A stretch of DNA of 64,000 nucleotides, taken from contig NZ_CP076023.1 of assembly GCF_018623035.1 (NCBI RefSeq), positions 3,472,001-3,536,000 of the forward strand, written 5' to 3'. Positions 19,929 to 28,486 of this stretch are shown here, in pieces (positions within the stretch are counted from its first letter, which is position 1; every line of letters starts with the position of its first letter). The notes below the pieces were generated by a model. That model was not told the origin of the DNA, searched no databases, and saw only the letters and a list, made by a program, of their open reading frames with translations. The position numbers and the translations under genes are program-made. Origin of the DNA: Cellulomonas dongxiuzhuiae (lineage in GTDB: Bacteria; Actinomycetota; Actinomycetes; Actinomycetales; Cellulomonadaceae).

Positions 19929-21206
19929 ATGCCCGACGCACGCACCCCCGCCCCTCTGTCGCCCATCCGCACCGCCCGGGGGTCCGTCGCGATCGTCGGC
20001 GGGTACGTCGTCCCGGTGGCGTCGGCGCCGCTGGACGGGGCGACGGTGCTGGTCGAGGACGGTGTCGTGACGGCCGTCGGCACGGACGTCGTCGTGCCGG
20101 ACGGCGTGCGGGTCCTCGACGCGACGGGGCGCTGGGTGCTGCCCGGGTTCGTCGAGGCGCACGCGCACATGGGCGTCATGGAGGAGGCCGAGGGCTGGGC
20201 CGGTGACGACACCAACGAGAAGACCGGACCCAACGGTGCGGCGCTGCGCGCGATCGACGGCATCAACGTCGAGGACGAGGGGTTCCGCGACGCCCTCGTC
20301 GGCGGCGTGACGTCGGCCGTGGTCAAGCCGGGGTCGGCCAACCCGATCGGCGGGCGGACCGTGGCGATCAAGACGTGGGGCGGGCGGACGGTCGACGAGC
20401 AGGTCATCCGGCACGACGTGTCCGTGAAGTCGGCGCTGGGCGAGAACCCCAAGCGCGTGTACGGCGACCAGAAGAAGCTGCCGTCGACGCGCCTGGGCGT
20501 GGCCGCCGTCATCCGTGCGGCGTTCGTCGAGGCGCAGGGCTACGCGGCGCGCCGGGACGCCGCCGCCGCCAAGGGCGAGCCGTTCGAGCGGGACCTCGCC
20601 AAGGAGACGCTCGCCGCCGTACTGGCGGGCGACCTCGCGTGGGACCAGCACACGCACCGCGCCGACGACATCGCGACCGCGCTGCGCCTCGCCGAGGAGT
20701 TCGGGTACCGGCTCGTCGTCAACCACGGCACGGACGGCGCCGCGGTCGCGGACGTGCTCGCCGAGCGCGACGTGCCCGTCATCTTCGGCCCGCTGTTCAC
20801 ATCACGGACGAAGGTCGAGCTGCGCGACCGCGCGATCGCGAACCTCGGGGTCCTGGCGCGCGCGGGGGTGCGGGTCGCGATCACGACGGACCACCCGGTG
20901 GTGCCGATCAACTTCCTCGTCCACCAGGCGTCGCTCGCCGTCAAGGAGGGCCTGGACCGCGACACCGCGCTGCGGGCGCTGACGGTGAACCCGGCCGCGT
21001 TCATGGGCCTCGACGAGCGGGTCGGTGCCCTGACGCCCGGTCTCGACGGCGACGTCGTGGTCTGGTCCGGCGACCCGCTCGACGTCACCGCCCGGGCCGA
21101 GCACGTCTTCGTCACCGGCACCGAGGTGTACACGTGGGACCCGACCGCCCGCGGCGGCCTGGGCGAGGGCCGCGTCCGCGAGCGCGCGGATCGCTTCACG
21201 CTCTGA
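19929..21206 (+). CDS. Amidohydrolase (imidazolonepropionase-like)
   Basis: A 425-aa metal-dependent hydrolase of the amidohydrolase superfamily. The N-terminal beta-sandwich (GSVAIVGGYVVPVASAP..., WVLPGFVEAHAHMG) gives the metal-binding HxH at EAHAHMG. Further ligands are the His in QHTHRADD and in VVNHGTDG, and the Asp in ITTDHPVVP. The closing segment GLDGDVVVWSGDPLD is typical. Similar proteins hydrolyse cyclic amides or dipeptides; the substrate is not identifiable. There is no operon partner; the divergent gene upstream starts about 140 bp away. Confidence 0.87.
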   Translation: MPDARTPAPLSPIRTARGSVAIVGGYVVPVASAPLDGATVLVEDGVVTAVGTDVVVPDGVRVLDATGRWVLPGFVEAHAHMGVMEEAEGWAGDDTNEKTGPNGAALRAIDGINVEDEGFRDALVGGVTSAVVKPGSANPIGGRTVAIKTWGGRTVDEQVIRHDVSVKSALGENPKRVYGDQKKLPSTRLGVAAVIRAAFVEAQGYAARRDAAAAKGEPFERDLAKETLAAVLAGDLAWDQHTHRADDIATALRLAEEFGYRLVVNHGTDGAAVADVLAERDVPVIFGPLFTSRTKVELRDRAIANLGVLARAGVRVAITTDHPVVPINFLVHQASLAVKEGLDRDTALRALTVNPAAFMGLDERVGALTPGLDGDVVVWSGDPLDVTARAEHVFVTGTEVYTWDPTARGGLGEGRVRERADRFTL

Positions 21207-21243
21207 CGGGTCCGCCACCTCCCGCCGCGGGACGACCCGTCGT

Positions 21244-21298
21244 CGAGACCGGGCTGAGTCGTCGAAAGAGGGCCGGACGACGACCCACGCCGGTCTCG
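21244..21298. repeat. Imperfect inverted repeat between convergent genes
   Basis: Outer arms cgagaccgg / ccggtctcg (9 bp, perfect) enclose a second pair, gtcgtc / gacgac. The structure sits between the amidohydrolase and the AAA ATPase, which converge. It may act as a terminator, or be a REP-like dispersed intergenic element; copy number cannot be tested here. Confidence 0.5.
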
Positions 21299-21338
21299 AT
21301 GCACCCGCGTCCCGCGACGTGGACGCCGGACAGGTGAG

Positions 21339-22085
21339 TCAGTCCGTCAGGACGTGGCGCAGGTAGCGCTCCGGGGCGTCGAGGAAGCCGCGCCAGCCGA
21401 CGACGAGGTCCAGGTCCTCCCACGCGCACTCGCGCAGGCCCCACTCCCCGACCTCGTAGACCGTCGCGCCGGGCAGCGCCGCGAGCAGGGGCGAGTGCGT
21501 CGAGAGGATCACCTGCGAGTCGTGCTGGACGAGGTCGTGCAGGTGGCGCAGCAGCGCGAGGCTGCCGGTGAACGACAGCGCGGACTCGGGCTCGTCGAGC
21601 ACGTACAGGCCGGGGCGCATCATCCGCGAGCCGATGAGCTCGAGGAACGACTCCCCGTGGGACATCTCGTGGAACACCGGGTCGTTGCCGGGGTGCTCGT
21701 CGAGGTACGTGTAGAAGCCGTGCATCGTCTCGGCCCGCAGGAAGAACCCGCGTCGCGGGGCACCGGCGCCCCGCACCAGCTGGACGTCGTGCGCGAACCC
21801 CGACTCGGTGGGCCGCGTGCGGTGCATCGACCCGGTCGACCCGCCCTCGGCCGCCATGCCGAACGCGGTGGCGATGCCCTCGACCAGCGTCGACTTGCCG
21901 GCCCCGTTGTCCCCCACCAGCACGGTCACCGGGCCCAGGTCCCAGCCCTGCTCGAGCACCTGACGCACTGCGGGGACGGTCAGGTGCCAGTCCCCGCCGC
22001 GCTCCGTGTCGAGCCCCGACACCCCCGTCCGCGCCTGCACCCGGCGCACGGGCAGCGTGCTCCACGGACCTGTGCGCGCCACCAT
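21339..22085 (-). CDS. AAA-type (SMC/ABC-like) ATPase
   Basis: A 248-aa stand-alone ATPase of the AAA_21/ABC-like class. Walker A is VGDNGAGKST, the signature-like segment is MSHGESFLELI, Walker B is LYVLDEPESALS, and the switch is VILSTHSPLLAALPG. No membrane or DNA-binding domain is fused. Such proteins occur alone or with nucleases; neither is visible here. The start is set at the first Met with domain context; the frame is open further upstream without bias. A divergent 121-aa gene starts 67 bp away. Confidence 0.85.
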   Translation of the reverse strand: MVARTGPWSTLPVRRVQARTGVSGLDTERGGDWHLTVPAVRQVLEQGWDLGPVTVLVGDNGAGKSTLVEGIATAFGMAAEGGSTGSMHRTRPTESGFAHDVQLVRGAGAPRRGFFLRAETMHGFYTYLDEHPGNDPVFHEMSHGESFLELIGSRMMRPGLYVLDEPESALSFTGSLALLRHLHDLVQHDSQVILSTHSPLLAALPGATVYEVGEWGLRECAWEDLDLVVGWRGFLDAPERYLRHVLTD

Positions 22086-22152
22086 GCGCCCACCCCACCA
22101 CGGACCGCCGACAGGCGTCGACACGCGCGTCGCAGGCGACGAGGAGTACGCG

Positions 22153-22518
22153 ATGGCTGATGTTCTCGTAGCAGTTCTCGAAGGGCCCGTGTTCGACGTC
22201 GCCGAGCTGGAGCGCGGAGCACGCCACGAGTGGGGCACTGTGGCGTTCACGGCGTCGACAGGCGAGCGGCGACAGTCCTCCACCGGCCAGCTGGAGCTCC
22301 ACCACGACGGCCGGAGCGTCCGCATCGTCGCGCTCGTCGGGGGCGAGGGGTTGGGGATCGAGGGAGACGACGACCTCGTCGCCGAGGTCCTCGCGTGGCT
22401 CGCACGATGCCGCCCGGTTCTGGACGGTGCCCTCGCAGTGGTCACCGACTGGGCTGCCGAACCGCTGGAGCTCACCCCCGGCACGGCGGTCGACGAGCTA
22501 CGAGCCCGACGCCTCTGA
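22153..22518 (+). CDS. Hypothetical protein, 121 aa
   Basis: A small acidic soluble protein (MADVLVAVLEGPVFDVAELE...) with alternating strands and helices and no motif I recognise. The ATG is preceded by GAGGAG about 8 nt upstream. It is divergent from the AAA ATPase and may share a regulatory region with it. It ends 19 bp before a strong terminator. Confidence 0.6.
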   Translation: MADVLVAVLEGPVFDVAELERGARHEWGTVAFTASTGERRQSSTGQLELHHDGRSVRIVALVGGEGLGIEGDDDLVAEVLAWLARCRPVLDGALAVVTDWAAEPLELTPGTAVDELRARRL

Positions 22519-22536
22519 ACAGCACCCGTTAACGCA

Positions 22537-22566
22537 CCAGGCCGGACCCCTGAGGGTCCGGCCTGG
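22537..22566 (+). terminator. Strong hairpin terminator
   Basis: A perfect 13-bp GC-rich stem (ccaggccggaccc arms) with a 4-nt loop lies between the 121-aa gene and the convergent tRNA gene. It could serve both strands. Confidence 0.75.
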
Positions 22567-22591
22567 GCCGACGTCCGGCGACGTCGCACGG

Positions 22592-22676
22592 CGGAGGATG
22601 GGGGATTCGAACCCCCGAGGGTGTTACCCCAACACGCTTTCCAAGCGTGCGCCATAGGCCACTAGGCGAATCCTCC
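22592..22676 (-). tRNA. tRNA-Ser (anticodon GGA)
   Basis: A long-variable-arm tRNA: acceptor GGAGGAT/ATCCTCC, anticodon loop CTTGGAAAG with GGA, variable arm stem TGTTGGGGTAACA, T-arm GGGGGTTCGAATCCCCC, and G discriminator. CCA is not encoded. It reads UCC/UCU serine codons. Confidence 0.95.
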
Positions 22677-22777
22677 TGGTGCCGCGCGCCCGTGAGCGGG
22701 CGTACTGCGGGTAGGAGTCTAGCCGAGGAAGGCGCGCCCCTCGTACGTCGGTGGCGGTCCCGTGGGGGCGAGGGCCG

Positions 22778-23467
22778 TCACGGCTCGATGCGCACGTCGG
22801 TCCCCCGCAGCGCCGCGCGGAACCCGTCACCCTGCACGGTGACGTCCCGCAGGACGAGCCCGTCCGGCATGCCCTCGATCTCCTGCTCGATCGTCACGAG
22901 CTCGCGCGCGAGCGCCCCGAACAGGTCGGCGAGGAAGCCCGGCCCGCCGATGTCGATGGTGCGGGGCTCGATGACGAGACGGCCCGCGCGCACCGTGACC
23001 GTCCCGGTCGCCTCGACGTCGAGCACGCGGCCGAGGCCCTCGAACGTGCGGTGCACCGCCGCCTCGTCGGGGCTGCCCGGGACGGGTCCGACGCGCACGT
23101 CGGGGCCGATCTGCGCGGCGACGAGCGCGAACGGCACGGTGGCGTCGACCGTGAGCGCGCCCGCGACCAGGCCGGACGCCCCCGTCCGCACGTCCTCGCC
23201 CGTCACCTCGACGTCGTGCAGCGTGCCGTCGGGCGTCGCCAGGGTGTCCGCGTCGAGCGTGAGCCCGCCCAGCCACAGGTCGCCCGCGGCAAGGTCGTCG
23301 GGCGGCGCTCCGCCCGCGGGGTCGGCCTGCGTCGTCGGCCCCGCTGCAGGCTCCTTCGACGACGCAGGCCGGGTCAGCGCGAACGCCGCGACGACGACCA
23401 CCGCCACCATCACCAGCACGGCGACACCCGCGCCGACCAACCCGTCCACCAGCCGCCGTCGTTCCAT
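22778..23467 (-). CDS. DUF2993 (LmeA-like) membrane-anchored protein
   Basis: A 229-aa protein with an N-terminal helix (LVGAGVAVLVMVAVVVVAAFAL) followed by an extracytoplasmic domain. The repeated beta pattern (LTLDADTLATPDGTLHDVEVTGEDVRTG; GALTVDATVPFALVAAQIG) and the ending LVLRDVTVQGDGFRAALRGTDVRI are typical of DUF2993. A mycobacterial family member, LmeA, acts in lipomannan elongation at the envelope. The role here is not established. The Met before ERRRLVDGL was chosen over an upstream codon. Confidence 0.75.
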   Translation of the reverse strand: MERRRLVDGLVGAGVAVLVMVAVVVVAAFALTRPASSKEPAAGPTTQADPAGGAPPDDLAAGDLWLGGLTLDADTLATPDGTLHDVEVTGEDVRTGASGLVAGALTVDATVPFALVAAQIGPDVRVGPVPGSPDEAAVHRTFEGLGRVLDVEATGTVTVRAGRLVIEPRTIDIGGPGFLADLFGALARELVTIEQEIEGMPDGLVLRDVTVQGDGFRAALRGTDVRIEP

Positions 23468-23613
23468 GGGCGAAGTCTCGCCCGGCACGGCCGGGCGCAC
23501 CCGGCGAACGGGCCACCCGTCCCCCGCCGGTCACGGATCGGCGGCGGGCCGACGAGTCCGGCCGTCGCGGGCGGTCTACCGTCGCACCCACCTCCGACCC
23601 AGGGAGCACCCCC

Positions 23614-23901
23614 ATGTCCTTCCAGGCCTATCTCGACGCCGTCGAGGAGAAGACCGGACTCACACCGCGCCAGCTGCTCGAGCAGGCCCGCGAGCGCGGT
23701 TTCGACGCGTCCACCAAGGCCGGCCCCATCCTCGCGTGGCTCGCCGACGAGTACGGGCTGGGCCGCGGCCACGGCATGGCCGTGGTGCACGTCCTCACCA
23801 AGGGCCCCGCGATCTCGGGCAAGCACGTCGGCACGACGGGGTCGCACCGCGACGCCTCGGACACGCTGTGGCTCGACGGGCGGGCGACGCGCCCGGCGTG
23901 A
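23614..23901 (+). CDS. DUF4287 domain protein
   Basis: A 95-aa soluble protein whose entire length fits DUF4287 (SFQAYLDAVEEKTGLTPRQL..., ILAWLADEYGLGRGHGMAVVHVL). The family is widespread and of unknown function. It is monocistronic, with AGGGAG about 9 nt before ATG. Confidence 0.85.
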   Translation: MSFQAYLDAVEEKTGLTPRQLLEQARERGFDASTKAGPILAWLADEYGLGRGHGMAVVHVLTKGPAISGKHVGTTGSHRDASDTLWLDGRATRPA

Positions 23902-23941
23902 GCCACCGCGCGTGACCGCCGGTGGCGCGACGGGCACGACC

Positions 23942-24586
23942 TCAGGCCAGCGCCCCGCCCATCACCGCGAGCGTCGACGTCACGGTCCAGGTCGTCCAGC
24001 GCTCCTGGGTCCACCCGCGGTCCTCGACCAGGCGTCGCCACGACTCGTGGGAGTACAGCAGCTCGACGACGTCGAGCACGTGCTCCATGTCGAAGGGCCG
24101 CGGCACACCGCGCGCCGTGAGGAGCGCGAGCAGGCCGCGCGTCTCGGCGCGGCGGCGGGCGGTCATCGCGACGTACTCGTCGCGCACCTCGGCGTCGGTG
24201 CCGGCGGCGACGAGGAACGCCTCCCACAGGCGCACCGACCGGGCGTACGCGTCGGCGACGAACACGGTCAGGGTCCGCAGCAGGGCCTCGGGGTCGTCGG
24301 GCAGGCTCCCCGCCTGCGCGGCCGCGCCGTCACCCAGGGAGTGCTCCCCCTCGGCACCCGCGAACACCAGCTCGAACGCCCGCACGAGCAGCTCACGCTT
24401 GGGCCCCTGCGCCTTGACGGTGCCCACCGGGACACCGGCCCGGCGCGCGATGCGGGTCAGGGTGGCGCCGTCGTAGCCGACGGCCGTGACCTCGTCGGCG
24501 ACCGCGCGCAGCACCCGCTCGCGGGTGGCGGCGCCCTGGTCGGCGCGGCCGGCCGGTCGGGAGGGGCGGGAGGTGTCGGCCGTCAC
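23942..24586 (-). CDS. TetR family transcriptional regulator
   Basis: This 214-aa regulator has an N-terminal helix-turn-helix (TRERVLRAVADEVTAVGYDGATLTRIARRAGVPVGTV... region, residues ~20-65) and a helical ligand-binding C-terminal domain. The recognition-helix segment reads VGTVKAQGPKRELL instead of the usual xGxxYxHFxxKxxL, so it is a divergent member. The start is GTG with GGGAGGG about 6 nt upstream. It is divergent from the glycosyltransferase gene (about 90 bp between starts), its most likely target besides itself. Confidence 0.8.
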   Translation of the reverse strand: MTADTSRPSRPAGRADQGAATRERVLRAVADEVTAVGYDGATLTRIARRAGVPVGTVKAQGPKRELLVRAFELVFAGAEGEHSLGDGAAAQAGSLPDDPEALLRTLTVFVADAYARSVRLWEAFLVAAGTDAEVRDEYVAMTARRRAETRGLLALLTARGVPRPFDMEHVLDVVELLYSHESWRRLVEDRGWTQERWTTWTVTSTLAVMGGALA

Positions 24587-24679
24587 CGTTGCCCTCCCGT
24601 CGGGGTGGTGAAATGCTCCGCGCGTCGCCGCCCAGCCTAGGGCCCGACGGCACGAGCGCACCCGCCGGGGAGGACCGCC

Positions 24680-25990
24680 ATGCCCACGACCGTCGTCGCG
24701 GCGTGCCCGATGCACGCGCACGTCGCGCCGCTCCTGCCGGTCGCCCGCGGCCTGGTCGGCGCGGGGCACCGCGTGCGCTTCCTCACCGGCGAGCGGTTCC
24801 GCGACGAGGTGGAGGCGACCGGCGCCGAGCTCGTCCCCCTGCCCGCCGACGCCGGGTTCGACGAGCGCACGCTCGACGTCGACGAGCCGGACCGTGCCGG
24901 GCGCACCGGGATCGGCCTGCTGCGCTGGGACCTCACGCACATGTTCATCGGGCGCTTCGAGGCGCAGGTCGCGGCGCTCGACGCCCTCGTCGACGGCTCG
25001 GTCGGCGCGCTCGTCTTCGAGCCCCTGTTCCTCGGTGCGTTCGCGGTCGCGACGCGCCCGCGCGCGTCCCGGCCGCGCACGGTCGTCGTCTCGATCTTCC
25101 CGTCGGCGGCCCCGCACCCGGGCGTCCCGCCGTTCGGGCCCGGGCTGACGCCGCTGCCCGGGCTGCGCGGTCGGCTCCGCGACGTGCTCGTGCGTGCCGC
25201 CGTCGAGCGCGTCGCGCTGCGCTCGGTGCACGTCGCCTCGCGCCGCGCCGCGCACCGGGTCGGGGTGCGCCCGCCGGCCGGCTTCGTGTTCGGGTGGACG
25301 AGCGCCGCCGACGTGACGATCCAGTGCACGGTCCCGGGCTTCGAGTACCCGCGCCCCCGCCTGGGCGACGCGTTCCGGCTCGTCGGTCCGGTCGGCGTGC
25401 CGCGACCGGGCAGCGTCGACGTCGACCCCGCGCTCCTGCCGCCCTGGTGGGGCGACCTCGACGGCCGGACGGTCGTGCACGTCACGCAGGGCACGGTCGC
25501 CAACGACGACGTGGGCCAGCTGCTGCGTCCGACGATCGACGCGCTCGCCGACGAGGACGTGCTCGTGGTGGCGGCGACCGGCGGCACGCCCGTGGACCGC
25601 CTCGGGCCGCTGCCCGGCAACGTCCGCGCCGCGACGATGGTCCCGTACGCCGCGCTGCTGCCCCGCACGGACGTCATGGTCACCAACGGCGGGTACGGCG
25701 GCGTGCACTGGGCGCTCGCGCACGGCGTCCCGCTGGTCGTCGCGGGGTCGACCGAGGACAAGGCGGAGGTCGGCGCGCGGGTCCGGTGGAGCGGCGCCGG
25801 CGTGCGGCTGCGCGGCAACCGCCCGGCGCCCGAGCAGGTGCGCGCGGCCGTCCGCACCGTCCGGGACGACCCCGCCTACCGCGCGGCCGCCCGGCGCCTC
25901 GCCGAGCAGATCGCGGCGTCGCCGGGGGTCGCCGGGGTGGTCGAGGCCGTCGAGGGCGGCCGTCCGGTGGCGTCCGGACCGCCGGCCTGA
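24680..25990 (+). CDS. Glycosyltransferase, MGT/UGT (GT1) family
   Basis: A 436-aa GT-B enzyme. The N-terminal acceptor half starts with CPMHAHVAPLLPVARGLVGAGHRVRFLTG. The C-terminal donor half contains VVAATGGTPVDRLGPLPGNV and the signature MVTNGGYGGVHWALAHGVPLVVAGSTEDK, equivalent to the macrolide-GT/UGT donor motif. It transfers a sugar from a nucleotide donor to a small lipophilic acceptor; GT1 members often inactivate antibiotics or decorate natural products. GGGGAGGA lies before ATG. The adjacent divergent TetR gene suggests ligand-inducible control. Confidence 0.87.
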   Translation: MPTTVVAACPMHAHVAPLLPVARGLVGAGHRVRFLTGERFRDEVEATGAELVPLPADAGFDERTLDVDEPDRAGRTGIGLLRWDLTHMFIGRFEAQVAALDALVDGSVGALVFEPLFLGAFAVATRPRASRPRTVVVSIFPSAAPHPGVPPFGPGLTPLPGLRGRLRDVLVRAAVERVALRSVHVASRRAAHRVGVRPPAGFVFGWTSAADVTIQCTVPGFEYPRPRLGDAFRLVGPVGVPRPGSVDVDPALLPPWWGDLDGRTVVHVTQGTVANDDVGQLLRPTIDALADEDVLVVAATGGTPVDRLGPLPGNVRAATMVPYAALLPRTDVMVTNGGYGGVHWALAHGVPLVVAGSTEDKAEVGARVRWSGAGVRLRGNRPAPEQVRAAVRTVRDDPAYRAAARRLAEQIAASPGVAGVVEAVEGGRPVASGPPA

Positions 25991-26052
25991 CGGCGGCCAC
26001 CGGCGCGGGCTCCGCCGTGCGCCCCGCCACGCACGGCCGTACGGTCGGACGC

Positions 26053-26574
26053 GTGACGACAGGCGCGCGGCAGGTGCTGACCGACGGGTTCGGGAGGGTC
26101 GGACCGGTGATCCGGGCCGCCCTGGAGGGCACGGACGCGGCGGCGCGCACGTGGCGCCCCACGCCGCAGGCCACCACGCTCGCGTGGCTCGCGTGGCACG
26201 TCGCCCGCGGGCAGGACGCCCAGGTCGCACCGCTCGCCGGTGTCGAGCAGCTCTGGACCGCGGAGGGGTGGGCCGACCGCTTCGGTCTCCCGTTCGACCG
26301 TGACGCCACCGGCTACGGGCAGTCGCCCGACGAGGTCGCCCTCGTCGACGCCTCGCCGGACCTGCTGCTGGGCTACCTCGACGCGACGACCGCGCAGACC
26401 GTCGCGTACCTCGAGCGTGTCGAGGACGACGACCTCGCCACGGTCGTCGACACGTCGTGGGACCCGCCGGTGACGCTCGGCGTGCGGCTCGTCAGCATCC
26501 TCGACGACTGCGTGCAGCACGCCGGGCAGGCCGCCTACCTGCGGGGCCTGCTCCCCCGCGAGCTGCTCGCCTGA
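26053..26574 (+). CDS. DinB/DUF664 family protein
   Basis: A 173-aa four-helix-bundle protein of the DinB/DUF664 class. Three histidines fit the expected metal site: AWHVARGQDAQ and DCVQHAGQAAYLRG supply two, and a further ligand is less clear. Mycothiol- and bacillithiol-dependent enzymes belong here, but function is unassigned. The GTG start is chosen because TACGGT (26040-26045) ends 7 nt before it. The stop codon is embedded in a terminator hairpin. Confidence 0.75.
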   Translation: MTTGARQVLTDGFGRVGPVIRAALEGTDAAARTWRPTPQATTLAWLAWHVARGQDAQVAPLAGVEQLWTAEGWADRFGLPFDRDATGYGQSPDEVALVDASPDLLLGYLDATTAQTVAYLERVEDDDLATVVDTSWDPPVTLGVRLVSILDDCVQHAGQAAYLRGLLPRELLA

Positions 26575-26586
26575 GCAGCTCGCGGG
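26555..26586 (+). terminator. Hairpin overlapping the DinB-family stop codon
   Basis: A perfect 14-bp stem (cccgcgagctgctc arms) with loop GCCT encloses the TGA stop. It lies between convergent genes and could terminate both. Confidence 0.65.
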
Positions 26587-26620
26587 ACCCAGGTCGTCGT
26601 GACGCCGGCTCCGGCGGCCC

Positions 26621-27670
26621 TCAGGACGCCGGGACCGGCGCCGGGCGACGGGTGAGCTGCCCGGTCGCCGCCAGAACGCCGACGACCACGGCGAGCACCG
26701 CCCAGCCCACCAGGCCCAGCGGCCCCACGACCGCCATGTCCGTCGTCTCACCGGCGGCGGCGAGCAGCAGCACCAGCCCGGCCGCCGCGTTGAGCGCTCC
26801 GTGCCCGACGACGGCCGGCCACAGCGAGCCGCTGCGCAGCCGCAGCCACCCGAGCAGGACGCCCCAGGCGACGCACCCGCCGGTCATGAGCAGCACGCCG
26901 GTGACGTCGGTACGCCCGAAGTTGTAGCCCAGCAGGATCAGCGGCGAGTGCCACAGCCCCCAGACCACGCCGCTGACCAGCAGCGCGGGCCAGGTGCCGA
27001 GCGGCAGCAGCGCGGGCAGGAGCCAGCCGCGCCACCCGACCTCCTCCCCCAGCGCCGCGACGCTGTTGACCAGCGCCCCGACCGGGATCGACGCGAGCTG
27101 CAGGGCGACCAGCACACCCACCGGGGGCAGCTCGGCACCCGCGGGCAGCGTCTGCTCGACCTGCGCCGCGAAGCCGGAGAACGTCACGAGGTCCAGCCGG
27201 ACCAGCCCGAGCGCGGCCGAGAGGAACGTGACCGCGGCGACGACGACGACCGGCACGACGACCGCCAGGCCCACGAACCCGAGCGTCCGGCGGACCGGGC
27301 GCAGCGGCCAGGTACCGAGCGCGCGCAGGCGGTCGCGGGCGGGGACCCGCAGGGCGAGGGTGACCACCGCGACGGCGACCGCGGGCGTCCACATCATGAC
27401 GACCCCCACGAGCGACGTCAGCGGTGACGCGATCCCGTCGCCGAGCCACAGCGGCAGCGCGACGAGCCACGCCAGCGCGTACGCGACGACGACGAAGACG
27501 GCCACCGCGGCCCACGGCACACGAGGCGGCCACGGGTCGGCCTGCTCCTGCGGCTCGTGCGGACCGGCCTCACCTGCGGTCGTCCGGGCGGCGGGGACAG
27601 GCACCGAGGGTGCGGGGCCGGACGACGGGCTGCCCGGCGCGGACGGGGGCGGGGCGGGGTGGACGGTCAC
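26621..27670 (-). CDS. CPBP family intramembrane metalloprotease
   Basis: A 349-aa multispanning membrane protein (about eight helices) with the ABI/CPBP motifs: EEVGWRGWLLP (motif 1, paired Glu), followed by LWHSPLILLGYNFG (His of motif 2). A disordered Pro/Ser-rich cytoplasmic N-terminus of ~65 residues precedes the first helix. Homologues include Rce1-type proteases and bacteriocin-immunity proteins. The start is GTG with AGAGGAA about 8 nt upstream. The promoter region is unusually AT-rich (separate entry). Confidence 0.9.
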   Translation of the reverse strand: MTVHPAPPPSAPGSPSSGPAPSVPVPAARTTAGEAGPHEPQEQADPWPPRVPWAAVAVFVVVAYALAWLVALPLWLGDGIASPLTSLVGVVMMWTPAVAVAVVTLALRVPARDRLRALGTWPLRPVRRTLGFVGLAVVVPVVVVAAVTFLSAALGLVRLDLVTFSGFAAQVEQTLPAGAELPPVGVLVALQLASIPVGALVNSVAALGEEVGWRGWLLPALLPLGTWPALLVSGVVWGLWHSPLILLGYNFGRTDVTGVLLMTGGCVAWGVLLGWLRLRSGSLWPAVVGHGALNAAAGLVLLLAAAGETTDMAVVGPLGLVGWAVLAVVVGVLAATGQLTRRPAPVPAS

Positions 27671-27685
27671 GTGACGTTCCTCTCG

Positions 27686-27722
27686 GGTGGGCGATTGTTC
27701 TATAAGTTATCAAACATCGCCT
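27686..27722 (-). promoter_or_regulatory. AT-rich promoter/operator before the CPBP gene
   Basis: A ~30-bp AT-rich island in otherwise GC-rich DNA. It contains ataagttat (a 9-bp odd palindrome) inside a larger TGTT...AACA frame. It sits 15-50 bp before the protease start, where a promoter and a repressor site would be expected. No matching regulator is identified. Confidence 0.4.
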
Positions 27723-27812
27723 CCTGCGCCCAGCCTCCTCAGCCATCTCCGGGCACAGGCGTGACCGGACCGGCCCACCACCGTGTGGGACGCCGGCGGT
27801 AGCGTCGCCGAC

Positions 27813-28109
27813 GTGACGGAGTTCGAGGTCGAGGCCCCGCTGTGGCAGGTCGAGAACGGGTCGTGGGTCTTCGCGTCGCTGCCGTTCCCGGTCGCGGACG
27901 AGATCGACGACCTCACCCGTGGCCGTCAGGGCGGCTTCGGGTCCGTGCGCGTGGAGGTGACGCTCGGCCCGACGACGTGGCGCACGTCCCTGTTCCCCGA
28001 CAAGCGCCGGGAGACGTACGTGCTGCCGGTGAAGAAGGCCGTGCGCACGGCCGCCGGCGTCGCGGTGGGCGAGGTGGTCCACGTGCGGCTGCGGCTCGTC
28101 GACCTGTGA
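27813..28109 (+). CDS. DUF1905 domain protein
   Basis: A 98-aa beta-rich protein matching DUF1905 over its full length (FEVEAPLWQVENGSWVFASLP..., TLGPTTWRTSLFPDK, YVLPVKKAVRTAAG). The function is unknown. GTG at 27813 is chosen because TAGCGT ends 7 nt upstream, indicating a leaderless mRNA. Confidence 0.8.
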   Translation: MTEFEVEAPLWQVENGSWVFASLPFPVADEIDDLTRGRQGGFGSVRVEVTLGPTTWRTSLFPDKRRETYVLPVKKAVRTAAGVAVGEVVHVRLRLVDL

Positions 28110-28116
28110 CGCGACC

Positions 28117-28341
28117 TCAGGAGGTGACGCGCCCCTTCGCGAAGTACGCCAGCGGGCCGACCCAGTTGACGAGCAGCGCGAGACACCAGGCGATCTTCGG
28201 GCCGTTCACCTGCTCGGCCGGCCGCTTCACCAGGTCCCGGAACGCGGCCGCGGTGAGCGCCACCTGCGCTGCCCCGACCGTCGCGACGACCACGCGCTGG
28301 CCGCGTCGCAGCTCGCGCCACTTCTTCTGCTTCAGGTGCAT
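28117..28341 (-). CDS. Small membrane protein, phospholipase D-nuclease N-terminal-like
   Basis: A 74-aa protein: a basic N-terminus (MHLKQKKWRELRRGQR), one helix (VVVATVGAAQVALTAAAF) and a second with the PLDc_N pattern (GPKIAWCLALLVNWVGPLAYFAKGR). Free-standing copies of this domain are common in actinobacteria and have no known activity. The frame is open far upstream, but only this segment shows coding character and a good Met. Confidence 0.7.
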   Translation of the reverse strand: MHLKQKKWRELRRGQRVVVATVGAAQVALTAAAFRDLVKRPAEQVNGPKIAWCLALLVNWVGPLAYFAKGRVTS

Positions 28342-28486
28342 GTCGGACCTCCGTGTCGTGCGGGCACGCGCCGCGGGGACGCCGCCCCCATCGTCCATCA
28401 GTCCGGCGCGCCGCGCCGGGCAGGACGTCCCGACGTGCCGCGCGTTCCGCACCGCGCGCGTCGGCGCCGGGCCGTAGCCTGACGCC

